From Atrina japonica (Eukaryota; Mollusca; Bivalvia; Pterioida; Pinnidae), in contig BROG01000241.1 in the NCBI GenBank assembly GCA_030159075.1, positions 496,001 to 560,000 on the forward strand: a DNA stretch of 64,000 bases, read 5' to 3'. The notes below the pieces were generated by a model, which worked only from the letters and a program-made list of their open reading frames with translations, had not been told where the DNA came from and searched no databases. Positions 15,733 to 28,100 of this stretch are shown piece by piece. The position numbers and the translations under genes were made by a program. The number at the start of each line of letters is the position of its first letter. Positions within the stretch are counted from its first letter, which is position 1.

Positions 15733-15937
15733 TCATTCATTCATCAATGCTAGCTGTGCTCTTCTAGTGATCTTCAACAATTCTCCATATGTCTGTAAAT
15801 GCATCCAGTTCACAAATATTACACAACTAGTACCAAAGTTACAGTTGAACTGAATGAACTACACTTAATGCTGGATTGCGTGTTTATTGTAAGGTCATTC
15901 CAATTTTTCTTTTTCGTTTAACGTCCACACTAAAATA

Positions 15938-16640
15938 AACAAGAGGCTCATGGGGCACATCGCTCACCTGAACTGTGTTGGTATCTTACAAATATGGGAA
16001 TCTCAATTTTACAAATTATTTTAACACTCCTTAGGCATGGAGGAGACTAAAAAATTAATGAAAATGACAAACTGGGAAAGAGGTCAAATACATGTCCAAA
16101 AATTAGTTTTCCAATTTATTCCAAAAACAGGAAATTGAATCATGCATCCATAAAAATCACTCAGATGCAATTAGTTTTCAATCCATGCAGCAGTTCTGGA
16201 GAAGATTTTTAAAGAGGGGTACTCCGAGGCCTATTTTGTCCCATCCTGGATCCACCCCTGGACCGATCTGGCCGAAATGAAGAAACTTGATAGAGAACCT
16301 TGTGTACTTACTTCCTATAAAGTTTCATCAAAATCCCTTTAGCGGTTTTGGAGAAGAAGTCGAAAATGTGGAAAATTACCCCCCTTCATTTTTGCAGTGT
16401 TAAAAAATTAATAAAAAATTCAAAAAATTAAATTTCATCACAATTCTGTCAGGAGAGCATTCATCTACCAAACCACAGGTAAAACACAATATAAATGCAT
16501 CATAATGAATAATAGGGGAGAAAAAAAATCACACAAAAATGAATGGAAATTACAAAGTCTAAAAAGACATCGAAAACGCGTCAAAAATTTATTTTCGGAA
16601 TGATATTATCAATAATTTTAGCTCTCTTGGTTTAAACCTA
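15938..16640. repeat. Dispersed repeat of bivalve type
   Basis: It opens with caagaggctcatggggcac followed by atcgctcacctga, a string I recall as very common in bivalve genomes. It continues with cagcagttctggagaagat, and a second, similar agcggttttggagaagaag about 140 bp on. No ORF. The assignment rests on memory of repeat style. Confidence 0.6.
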
Positions 16641-18459
16641 GATTACACAGGGAATTAGTTGAAATCCCATATTACATTGGCTTCACAAGGTGGAAGATAA
16701 ATTGGTCTCAATGTTGAATGGATATATATGTTGCTCAGGAATTAATTTAGATTTTAGTTGAAAGTACCTTTCAGAACATTAGGGAAAATACTGACTTCAA
16801 ATATTTTTGAAAATAGATGCAAAATGTTGTATCCTGGGAGGATGTATGGCATTGTATGACATTCTTTCTTAAACAGGGCAATTTTTATCCATTTTATCCA
16901 ACATAGAAATGGCAATTTAACTGATCATTCTTGCTCTCAGTCTTTGATTTGCCAGGGTTTTACCCCAAAATAAGAATATAGCAATTATCATGTTCTCACT
17001 TTTGAGTAAAACACCAGGTAAATTGAAAAGCGAGACAATTGTCATGTTGTAAAATTTGAATTTATTGGGTGGGTGTAAATACAAAAATTACAACGTGACA
17101 ACATGAGAGGTCTGTAAAATGTTGTATGTATTAACTTCTAGTGGACAATTTTATTTTACCTGCATTTTTATTTGCGTAAAGCTGGACCAATTCATTACTA
17201 TCATCTAATTTCGATTTTTTTTTACGTCTGATCATAATCATCTGAAGAAAAAATGCCATTGTGATAATACTGACGGGCAAAATCATATTTCTAAATATTG
17301 TGGTATTCAAGAAATAGAGGATGAATATCATTTTTTTAATGAAATGCCCTCATTACAGCATTTAAAACATGTATCCTTTATTCATCAAAAGCAATACATT
17401 TTATAGATGTACAATATACATGTAGTATAAAAACAAATAATAATTTTAAAACGTGATCATGGTACAAGTAATATATAAGTCAAATTATAGTAAATAGCAC
17501 TATTCAGTTGATGAGGTGTTTTCTGACATTTAATGATTGCTGAATGTATTCACCCATACCACACAATTCTTTGACGTTTCTTGTGGATAGAAATTGTGTC
17601 TATAGACAGAGGGTAATTGATAATAATAATAAGTTTCAAAATTTTATTTTATGGTCACTTTACGTATCGAATGTATTAGAAGACCATCCTCTTTCAAACT
17701 TGTTCAGCTGTTGTCTTCTCAAAATGTTTGGAAACTGCATAATCTTGGACAATATTTATTTCATGCTGTACGTGAGAAAGACGAAGATTTATTCTCTCCT
17801 CCACCTTATATACAGTCACGTGAGACAGGGAGTTTTAATATACAGTCACGTCAGTCTTCTAGACTGTACTATGTCATATGCAATACTCATGCGATTACAA
17901 ACCAATTACATATGTACTTGAATTTTTCGTGACATGAATTAGATTAAACAATCATCCGTTTTTCTTTTATCATGGCAATTCATTTTGGTTATTCTTTTTC
18001 CAGCTATATATAAAGCTAATTATCTTTATATATCGCTGCTTTTTCAGTTAATGTATTTTGAAAGAGAGGTAACTCCTAGTGGCAGCGAAAAATATCAAAG
18101 AGATGCATTGCTTATCCAAATAAAAGAATAAAAGATCCTGAATGGATGTTCTAGTAACAAACACGTGTCATGTTTGATCTTTTGTCACTTGACCGTATAC
18201 CCTCACTCAAGAAATCTTAAAAATCACAACAAGATTTATATCAGTTTTAACTGAGTATAAGGTTGAATTTTATAATCTAATTTACGAATTTGTCAATTAC
18301 ATCATGTCTCAGACACGATGGTTATGTTAGACATGATAATTATAACAATATTTACCCCTCTTTTGTTGTAACTATATATTTCGAAGTGCTTCATCTTTCT
18401 TATTGCTTGGATTACAGACGTGTAATAGCAATGACAAAATGTATATCTCTTGCATGTTG
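16641..18459. other. Intergenic, no clear gene
   Basis: AT-rich sequence. Overlapping ORFs at 17544-17932 (125 and 93 codons) show no domain I recognise. Their position upstream of a LINE remnant makes decayed retroelement sequence possible but unproven. Confidence 0.45.
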
Positions 18460-18709
18460 AATATTTCAGATACACAATTATGCTCATTCTGTTTCGAAGA
18501 AAAAGAAAATTCAACTCACATATTCTTTACATGCAATATTGTAAGAACTTTCTGGAGAACAGTTTTCCTGGTTAACTAATATTTCACAAAAAGAAATGCT
18601 GATCAACAAGCCTGATTTAATATTTGGAACGATTTTAAAAGATCCTTCGCTCCATATAGTCAATGTAATCGTCTTTCATTGGACTTGACTGTGGACTCAT
18701 GGCGGGTGT
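18460..18709 (+). pseudogene. Non-LTR retrotransposon ORF2 C-terminal remnant
   Basis: Frame 1 from 18463 reads SDTQLCSFC, FEEKENSTHIFFTC and then VRTFW. This is the CxxC...H...C cysteine-histidine motif found near the C-terminus of many LINE ORF2 proteins. A stop follows at 18577. In another frame, from about 18609, NKPDLIFG and then HIVNVIVFHW match the usual downstream pattern. The frame shift and stops show a dead copy. No reverse transcriptase core was found upstream, so it is probably 5'-truncated or eroded. Confidence 0.55.
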
Positions 18710-19069
18710 GACCGGTCGACAGGGGATGCTTGCTCCTCCATGGCATCTAATCCCACGTCTTGATTTCAAGAGGTCCGTGGTTTTCTATTTTTACCGGATT
18801 TGTATCTATGTCCTGGACATTCTATTGATTTATACTTTGGTATCTGAGATTTTTCATATTTTCTTAGAGAAACAATACATTTACAGGAAGAAAAAAAAAT
18901 AAATGTATATAAATGACCTAAAATATTGTTAAACTTGAGGAAAAGATTTTCTCTAGATAGAAGAAACATTCAAACCTCAAACGTTGGAGCTACTTTAACA
19001 TATTCGTTTAAAACTGTCTTCAGAATCTGTTGTAACTGTACATTATGTATTTGTACCTGCAAAAGCGTC

Positions 19070-19400
19070 GGAACCGGGGGGCTAGGGGGTGTGCCCCCCT
19101 TTTTGTGCAAAGATAGCTGTATGTTTACACATAACACCCCATTATTTTTCATTACATTATTGTATTACATTAAATAGGTATTCATAGGTATTTATTTCAA
19201 GTTTGTAGTTGGCTTAGCCCCCAGACGTTTCTGGCGTGTGTATGTGTTTTAAGTTGGTTTAGCCCCCCCCCCCCCCGCCACTTTCAATTTGCTTCCGACG
19301 CCTATGACCTGTATGTTTACAAATAACACCCCATTATTTTTCATTACTTTAATGTATTACATTAAATAGGTATTCATAGGTATTTATTTCAAGTTTGTAA
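19070..19400. repeat. Direct duplication of about 92 bp around G-run and C-run segments
   Basis: 19111-19207 and 19309-19399 are nearly identical (tgtatgtttaca, aacaccccattatttttcat, taaataggtattcatagg). Between them, gcgtcggaaccggggggcta near 19065-19085 is mirrored by a run of 15 C and gcttccgacgcc near 19262-19305, an inverted pair. It is a compound repeat, probably a rearranged mobile element. Confidence 0.75.
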
Positions 19401-20326
19401 CAGCCCGTAGTAATACTTCAAGACACATAGTACACTCAAAAATGTTAACGATTGTATGTTTTTCAATTATTGACATATGTGTACACTCTTACGTTTTCAT
19501 AAAACTATGTATGACTGATGGCGTGGGTGGGAAAGTGTAAGGTGCCTTTGTGTGTAGTGTATCTTATCAGTTACATTTATTTGGGTGTGTACTTGTATAT
19601 GTACTTCTGTAATGTTTTTAACCTCACAGGAAGCCTGGACCAGTGGGGGTGTGTATTCACAGGCATGTCAATAGTTTTTAAGGTGTATCTGTGATATGAT
19701 AAAGGTTTTGTAAATCATATAAGCTCGATCACAGGCAAACTGCATTGTCGTGTTGCGTAAGTAAATCAATAAATCATAAATATTTTAAATCATTTCTAGG
19801 TGTTAATTCTTATTTTGTTGACATAAGTGAGACCTAATACAAAATTTATGCAATAGTCATATTGCCATGGATTACATAAATACAAAAAGTCATGTTGCAT
19901 ATTCTTTGGTCTTTTGATTTTTTACATTTAGGAAATGCTTTACTTGTTTCGATGTTTTTTTAACATCCTGTCAAGAATTTGTTACTTCCATGTAGATATC
20001 ACCTATTGTAGTTGAAGTACCACAAATTTTGACCTGTGCTGTAGATTTATACCATTTACATATATTAAAAAAACATTAAAATTTAGTACCCTGGCAAATG
20101 AATTTGTACAAAAAAAAAAATGAAACGGTGGAAATTAATAACAACAATAGCAACAGCAGCAGCAACAATAACAACAACACCAAAAATCCACAGGACCATA
20201 TAATATATATATATAAAGCACAAATATCACTACAACATTAAACAATGACTATGGACCTTGGATCGGAATTAATACTATTCTGTGAAAATAAATCATATAA
20301 ACAGCACAAATACAGAAATAAGGCAC

Positions 20327-20329
<3 letters not shown>
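19401..20329. other. Intergenic, no gene seen
   Basis: AT-rich sequence with a small CAG/CAA-rich patch at 20145-20185. No gene supported. Confidence 0.5.

Positions 20330-20385
<56 letters not shown>
20330..20385. repeat. (TA)n microsatellite
   Basis: A pure TA run. Confidence 0.97.
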
Positions 20386-20386
<1 letters not shown>

Positions 20387-20951
20387 GGAATGTTTCGCTC
20401 CCGTAACCGACTCGCATTGGTGTCTCTAAATTTTTATCTTGTTCTGTTTTTTTTTTTTCGATTTGTTTATGTTTTGTTTTTTAGTTTTAGCGGGTTATCG
20501 TCGTTATTTTTAAATGTATTATAATAATTTTTTTGTCAGATTTAGCAATTATTGTGAAAAGCGGCATTTAGCACTATTGGCTTCTGTCTCTTACTTGTAT
20601 ATTGCGTATTCAAAATACTAAATCAGGAAATGGGGAAAATGCCTTTATATAACTTTATTATGTAATCTAAAATACATGCAATGAAATATTGTGCAAAAAC
20701 ATTTTGAGCAAATGAAATAAATAGAAGAAGATACATTTAAATGTGAATTTGATTTGCAACATGTTTATAAAATTAATATTTGGTCAAGAATTTTGCTGCG
20801 TGCTTTTCTGATAGATATATCTTGTTAACACTTTTTAAAGTGGGGACATTTTAGTAAATTCCTGGTCAATCAAAAATTGGGAACATAGTAGATATACAGT
20901 GACGTGCCAAAATTAATGCAACTTTTTTTTATTTTTCTCTGTATTTTTTCT

Positions 20952-21046
20952 TTTCATTTTGGTAAATTGAAAATGATTACATGACTACATTATCTAGTCC
21001 TGTACTCATTTTCAATTTACCAAAACTGGAAATGAATAAACGACAT
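20952..21046. mobile_element. Palindromic element, family P (copy 2)
   Basis: The left arm cattttggtaaattgaaaat (20955 on) pairs with the right arm attttcaatttaccaaaact (21008 on). The outer tggaaatgaataaacgaca is shared with the copy at 14391-14490. The arms here are more perfect than in copy 1. Confidence 0.78.
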
Positions 21047-22108
21047 ATATTTCAAATAAAACCACATTGAAAAAAGTTATTACAAAGCCATTTCCTATTC
21101 AATACACTTTTCCCAAATAACCCTGAATGTTTTGAAGTTTACGTGTTTGTTTTGTTTTGAATTTCCATTGCTTTGTCTTATACTGATTAGTTTTGTAGGA
21201 TACAAACTTTTGATTTCACTTTTAATCTGAATTTTCAAAACATAAATTTGAACCGATAATGAGCAAATACTGTAAAACTTAGATATTTTGAGTTTTATGA
21301 TATAAATGTGTCAAAGTTGATTCAGCAATGACTATCAATGAATGTTTTGAAAAATTGTGAATTTATATGAAATATATAGAGAAAAATATAATACTTGCGT
21401 CAATTTTGACACTTCAGTGTATTTACAGTAACACCACCACTCCGGGATAACTGTCTTGACACGATATTTCTGATTGATAGAGGCAGTATCCAGTTTGAGA
21501 CAAGCATGAAGTTGTAAGTTTTTGTTTCCGCTTCGAAGCCATAGACATAGGCTATAACTGAATTAACCATGTTTATTGTAAATTATAGTGTCAATTTGAT
21601 TTCATCGACGTCCACTTCTATAAAAATTAAAAATAAAAACAAAAATAGCAAATTTCCCTTGAAAGCATAAAAATGAATAAATGATTAATAAAGTAAACAT
21701 ATTATTTTCACTATATTCGTGATATGTTTTTGTAAAATTTATTTATTTATTGTTGTATTTAACAGGGATGAATCATGACTTTTATGGCTAACTCGTTTAT
21801 GGCCTGAAGTTTTCAAAGCCGGAAAATCGCAGTATCAAGAGTTATCGTTTCCTGATGCCACGTCGATTAACAGTACGCATGTCATGAGTGAGTTTATGTT
21901 ATTTCCGCAGGAAGAGTTCAGAAAGTGGACTCGAAGAATGACGATTAATTACAACATTCGTTAATTTTTACCACATCAGATATACGAACTCTTTCCTATT
22001 CATTTTGTTTTTACGGTTATATACTTAAAATTCACGATACTTTACTCGGCCATGTAAATGAGTATTTCATAATTATTTATACAGCATAAATCTGTAAAGG
22101 AGACGAAT
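21047..22108 (+). promoter_or_regulatory. Upstream region and probable 5' UTR of the Sec24 gene
   Basis: No ORF or obvious TATA box. The 250 bp before the ATG are richer in CpG than their surroundings. They contain ccacgtc at 21858-21864, the reverse complement of a GACGTGG core close to the UPR element TGACGTGG. In-frame TAA codons precede the ATG. The transcription start and any non-coding first exon cannot be fixed from sequence. Confidence 0.35.
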
Positions 22109-22190
22109 ATGGCGGATAAAAATCAAATGAATTTTAGACCTCCTGGTCCTCCGTATCAGGGCAATTATATGCCTGGTCCACCTGCTTCAG
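22109..22190 (+). CDS. Sec24 exon 1
   Basis: Encodes residues 1-27, starting [15 protein letters not shown]. The start has A at -3 and G at +4, a good initiation context. The donor is gttagt. It ends after the first base of a Gly codon. Confidence 0.85.
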
Positions 22191-25100
22191 GTTAGTTTCA
22201 CAGAACTACTTTTGTTCTTTAATATTTCGTATATTTTATGTTTTTATCTTGCGTGACCTAGAATATGTCATCTCTTGTTTGCAGTATTCGTGGATGCCAT
22301 AGAAAACACGTTGCAGGTTTTGCGTAGGCACAACCACACAGGCCGACCGGGGTATTAACGTGTAAAAGAATTACGTAGATCCGAAATTGTTTAAATTTTA
22401 GTCTAACAGATGCACATACATACATATTTCTGAGGACCATTGGTACATTTACAGGAAATGTCTGTTGGAAAACACTGGTCCTCAGATATGTTCTATTTTA
22501 TTGATGTTGTTGGTGTATCGAGAGACCTTTAATTTTAAGTTTGACACATAATGCATTCATAGACAACAAAGTATACTTCACTATATATTCAGATCATGAT
22601 TGGTAAGTAGTTCACAGATGTTATTATCTCTCTAAGTGTAATATACTCTGTAGGCCTACATGAAAATATCGAAGGAAAAATTTGGTCACGAGAAAAGTTA
22701 TTGTTTTTTCCATGACACTTGGCAGCGTATAATCAAACTTCTGCATTTAGAACTTCTGAAATATTGTGAAATAAGACCCATTTTAATTTCAAAGGTAAGT
22801 TACCTTTCTGGACTTAATTTAAACCTTGATTTAATGTTATCCTAGAAAGCTATTATTAGTGTAATAGTAAGTATTGTCTAATGTGTGTGATCTGTTGGGG
22901 ATAAAAACAAATTTATACTTTTCTCTCTTTTTAGGTTTTGGTGCTTCAGATCCAAGATATCCACCACCACCTGGAGCAATGCAGAATAAAATGGAACCTA
23001 GATTTCCAGGTGCTGGTATGCCAGGGTCTCAAATGGGGTCTGGACGTGGACCACTTCCCACTAATATGCCATCAAATATAGGTGGTCCTCCTCAGATGAC
23101 TAGGCCACCAATGAATATGGTGCCACCAGGATCTTCTATAAGAGCAAATTCAGCAGTCAATGGACATGGTACACCTCCTCCACCACAGAATATGCAGGGG
23201 TTGCCTGGAGGCAACATGCCACTGCCACCAACAGGTAAATATACACCTGTTAGTGGACAGCCAGCTGGCCCAAGAATGTCTTCATCAGTACCACAACCAG
23301 TTATGAATGGACCCAGTTTACCAGCATCTTCACAAGGAGTTGGTGCACCACCAATGCCAGGTCAGTTTTCAAGACCGCCAGGTGTGCCACCAAGAATGAA
23401 CATTGTCCCTGCAACACATGGACACATGCCACCACAGATGCAGAGGCCAGGTATGACACCTCCTGTTCCATCTCCAGGACAACAGATGGTCAGGCCATCA
23501 AATCCTGGACAAACAACTGGATCATCAGTATCATCAGATGTATTGTCAACAGCATCAAGTGAAGGTATGCACATAACTCCCAGTGTCCATGTTTTAAAAT
23601 CAATATGCTCATTTAGACTGATTGCTCATACATAGATGTGGGACTTAAATTTGGATTTTTCTGTCAATTATATTGTTGCATTCCAAAATTTCATTGACAC
23701 TACAGGACCAAATATATAAGTCAATTTCTTTTTATGCATGATTTGGTTATGGGTAATACAAATTTATCTTTAACACTGTCTTGAATTGAAATACAAACCT
23801 AGCACAGCAGCACAATAGTTTTCAGAAATCTTATTCATGAAAGCTAGTGGCCAGTTAAATTAAGTAAATGTGTAGATATCAGGTTTTGTTTTCAGTGGGA
23901 AGTGTACAGTCACTATTATGGCTTTGTAAAGGATAAAAAAAATATCCAAGCACATGACATATAGCTTAACAAAATTTTTGTGTAGACACCATAATTTGAA
24001 AATCCAGGTGCCAACATGGTTACTGGAATTTTATGTTTATAAGTTTAAACTGGTTTTCCTTGATTGATGATTTTAGCAGCAGTTTTAAAATTGAGGTTTA
24101 ATTTATTTTTTTTCAGCATGATAATGATTGTTGCTTTTGTATGAGGTTTTGTCTAACAATAATTGAGTTTTTGTTAGCTGTTCAATATCATTCATTAAGT
24201 TGCTGAGTTATCAGTTATACACAGTGGAACATGTCTTGAATTACCAGACATAAACAATTACTTGATTTGATAAATCCATCCTGATTATTATTCCTAGCAT
24301 TATTTTGAGATCATCTATTTTAGAAGCCCATGGTTTTCTTGTCTTGTTTTTCTTTCTCCAGACAGGATTCACTGTATATTCATGTGCTTCCAGTTCCAAT
24401 ACCTTCATTATTACAGAAAATAAAATTACAATTTACATCAAAGATTGTTTTTGGAAAGCTTATGCATGTTACATACATATATATACATATTGCTATCAAA
24501 GTTTAATGCAGTGTTTTACTGCAGTAGGTTTCGAGGACTTTCAATCAACCCCACCCCGGGCAGAACTTGTGATGGTTGAGGAAATTTTTATCTGTATGTG
24601 TAGTCAAACTACATGTAGCATAAAAGGTCACCTCTGTATAAAGGACACCTGCCTAGAAATGTCATTCAAACATAACCTTTATTAACTTTGTTATAATTGA
24701 AACTCATCTTTATAAAGGCCACCTGTCTATAATGGCCACTTTTGCTTTTTCCCTTGTGGTCTTTTTAGACAAGTTTGACTGCATTAACATAATGTAAATT
24801 TCTTTTTAGGAAGCACAATGAACATGTTTTATTTTTCTCTAAAGCATGATATGGAGTAATATTGATAAGAAAATATATTATGCAATGTAAGTCTTAAAGG
24901 CACTCATTCGCATAACTTGATAAAAAATTATTAATCCAATAACTTTAATCATAAATATTTCTGTTGACTATAAAAATATCACTCGTTGTTTTAAAAATCC
25001 ACGGTTAAGATATTGAGGACTTGGAAAGAAAAATGGTTAGAAGGTTATTGACACTTCGGGGTCTCTTAATAAAATCAGGCAGACAAATTCCAGATTATGT

Positions 25101-28100
25101 GCTTTTCAATTATTCATGACCAATTCATTGAGTTATTACTATAAGCATCTGAGTACCTTTAAGAAACAATAGTAAATGCTTCAAACAAAAGAAATGGGAA
25201 TTAACCTTTAACCCCAACTGTTAATATTACTATGTTGGTGGAATTAGCAGTATACTAGAGGAAAAACGTAATGGATTTTAATATTAAAAGGGTTTCTGAC
25301 ATTATTTTCATTTTTTGTCAAGCTGTTTGTTGTTTATTTTTCTTGGCATGTTTGTGTTTATTCAGTTGATAACTTGCTTAAATCTTGTAATGCATCAAGA
25401 GTTAAAATATGTTCATTTTAATTTATTGAGTCAAATGGTATGTGTTACAACGAAACGCAAATGTTCTGTTTATTTGCAAAATGTGTAATTCAAATTTTGA
25501 TGTGCTTTTTAGATCGTCCAGGCGGCCTGCCTGTACCATTTCATGGTCAAGGCCAGTATTCTCACCAAGTTGGCATGACACTAACACCTGGAATTACACC
25601 TAACAATTCAGGTATTCCCATTGTGTTTCCTATACCCATGCTTGTAGCTCTTCAGTTAATTATTGCATCTGTGTGTCAGACAAAGTGTACTAGTGTGAAA
25701 TAGATAAAAGTTAGATGAATTACTAGTCCCTTTCTGATAAAAAGCTAGATTAATTACTAGTCCCCTTCTGATGAAAAGCTAGATTAATTACTAGTCCCCT
25801 TCTGATGAAAAGCTAGATTAATTACTAGTCCCCTTCTGATGAATAGCTAGATTAATTACTAGTCCCTTTCTGATGAAAAGCTAGATTAATTACTAGTCCC
25901 CTTCTGATGAAAAGCTAGATTAATTACTAGTCCCCTTCTGATAAACAGCTAGTTTTATTTCTTGTCCCTTGCTGGCAGAAAAGGGGGACTATAGATTTAG
26001 TCTGTGTCAGTGCCTCTGTATTTAGTCTATTTTTTGTTTGTTAAGATCTTGGTTAAAGTTTTGTATTTGCTCACCCTTCTCTAAATTACATGGTAGGGGA
26101 CATATTGATTTATCATTATCTTTACTGGATAACATCAAATAGACATTGTTCACTATTTATAGCACATCTTTTTTATTGCATTTAATTTATAGGACAAATA
26201 TGAAGCACTTATCAAATTTTCAGTCCAGGTGTTTTATAAATTTCTCACTGATTGCAGCAGGCATATTCTAGGTGTAAACCTAAGGTCACAAGTTACAGTG
26301 TTTTCCCCTCAAATAAACAGCGTACAGACTAATCGTCTATTGAAATTCCACTGTGTTTTATGCCCTATAAAACCAATTAGATAAATACATGTATATATAA
26401 TATGCAAATCAATGTTGCAATTCACTAAAATTTGAGAATTTTAAGTATATAACTACGTATGTTGTATATGTCTGTATCCTTTCATATTTAAGCACGAGGC
26501 TTATGGCTTACTTGCATGGATATTTTACTTTATGTTTCATTCTGTTCATTTCTTTGAAAATGAAAAATAGTCAAATTTTATTTTAATATTGTTTCTTAAA
26601 AATATTGCTTTTTTTGCCTTGCTTTGTACCAGTATCATATATATCGCATCTGCAATGAGTCCTTTTTATATATTTTCCATGGGACCAATATTTGGCCCTG
26701 TTCCCAATGCAAAATACATTTGTTTTTCTCAGTTGGATGGAGAGAAAAAGTCATTTGGTGTGCAGACTATAATCATGATGTAAAACAATTAATGTAGGCA
26801 TTGCAGGGAGAAATATATTTAAAAAAGATTCCATTACAATTAGATTTACATGTATGTAAACTGTTTTCCCAATTTGACACAAATTCACGCAAAGATTCCC
26901 ATTTGTGTCACCAGTGGCATTTTCCCAAAATTGGCAGCAAAAGACATGACTATCTATGAATCTGGAGTATGACAGTCAACATTTGTTGACTGGATGTGAG
27001 GTCAACATGTGTTATGCGGAACCAGAGGACCAAACTGTTTGGCCTAAGGCCAAAGGCAACAGTTTAGTCTGAGGGTTCAGTTCGACATAACACATGTTGA
27101 CCAAAAACTCCTGTTTACAAATGTTTTGTTATACCTTTAGTTTTTGTTTCTATACTGTTCTATCATTGGTTTTATGAAAAGAATCATTCATAGTGATATC
27201 ACAATTGCTTAATGGCGGAAATCACCGAATAATGGCCGGGAAGTACCAAATAGTAATGAGCCCTGACGTAAGCAGGCAACCCGGTCAACATTTTTGTGAG
27301 TCAAACATCTGGAATTTTGGACTTTTTTCATTACAGGAGAGTATAGAAAATCAAAATTAAAGGTATAACAAACATTTATGTAGAGAGCTTTGAGTCAAGG
27401 TATAACAAACATTTATGTAGAGAGCTTTGAGTCAAGGTCACTATTCTTATTAATTTACTTTACCAAATTGGTAAAAATGGCGTTTTCAACTTATTCTTAA
27501 ACAATTCATCAGGAATGTCCAGATTTTTAAATACTATTTAGATTTTGTGCCAGGAAGAAATGTATATTTGGGGAACACAAGTGTGATATTGAGTTTTATA
27601 TTTTCATGAAATGGAATGGTATCAAAGAAGCAATAAAAATGGGACTTTCTCATGAAATAAACATTCCTTTCGTTTTCAGAACCGCCATCACGGAAGTCAT
27701 CACGGGAACCTTCACCTGTAGAAAACCCAGCTTATGATGCAATGGAAGGTGGAGACTTTCCAGATACTAAAAGTGTGTATCACTGTCAGATTTGTTGTAA
27801 TACTTTTTAGAATAAAGGGGGCCTCCCTGGCTGAATGGTTAGATCATTGTGCTTCAAACCATGAATTCTCTCACCTCTGGTCAGAGTAGGTTTAAGCCCC
27901 GCAGGAACCTAAGCTGATTTTTGTGAGAAAGATCGCCAATTTACTTGCAGAAGGCTGGTGGTCTCTTTCAAGGTACATTGTAATGTGGTTCTTTCCTCCA
28001 CCAAATTGGATCTAAAAATCATACTGACATACACTCCTGAATACTGACAGTGGACTTTACTGTTCTTTGAAATGGGCTAGGTCAAATATGACCACAGGGA

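Noticed and set aside
17544..17932. Two overlapping ORFs of 125 and 93 codons
   Set aside because: No domain was recognised and neither frame is clearly favoured; at most decayed retroelement sequence.
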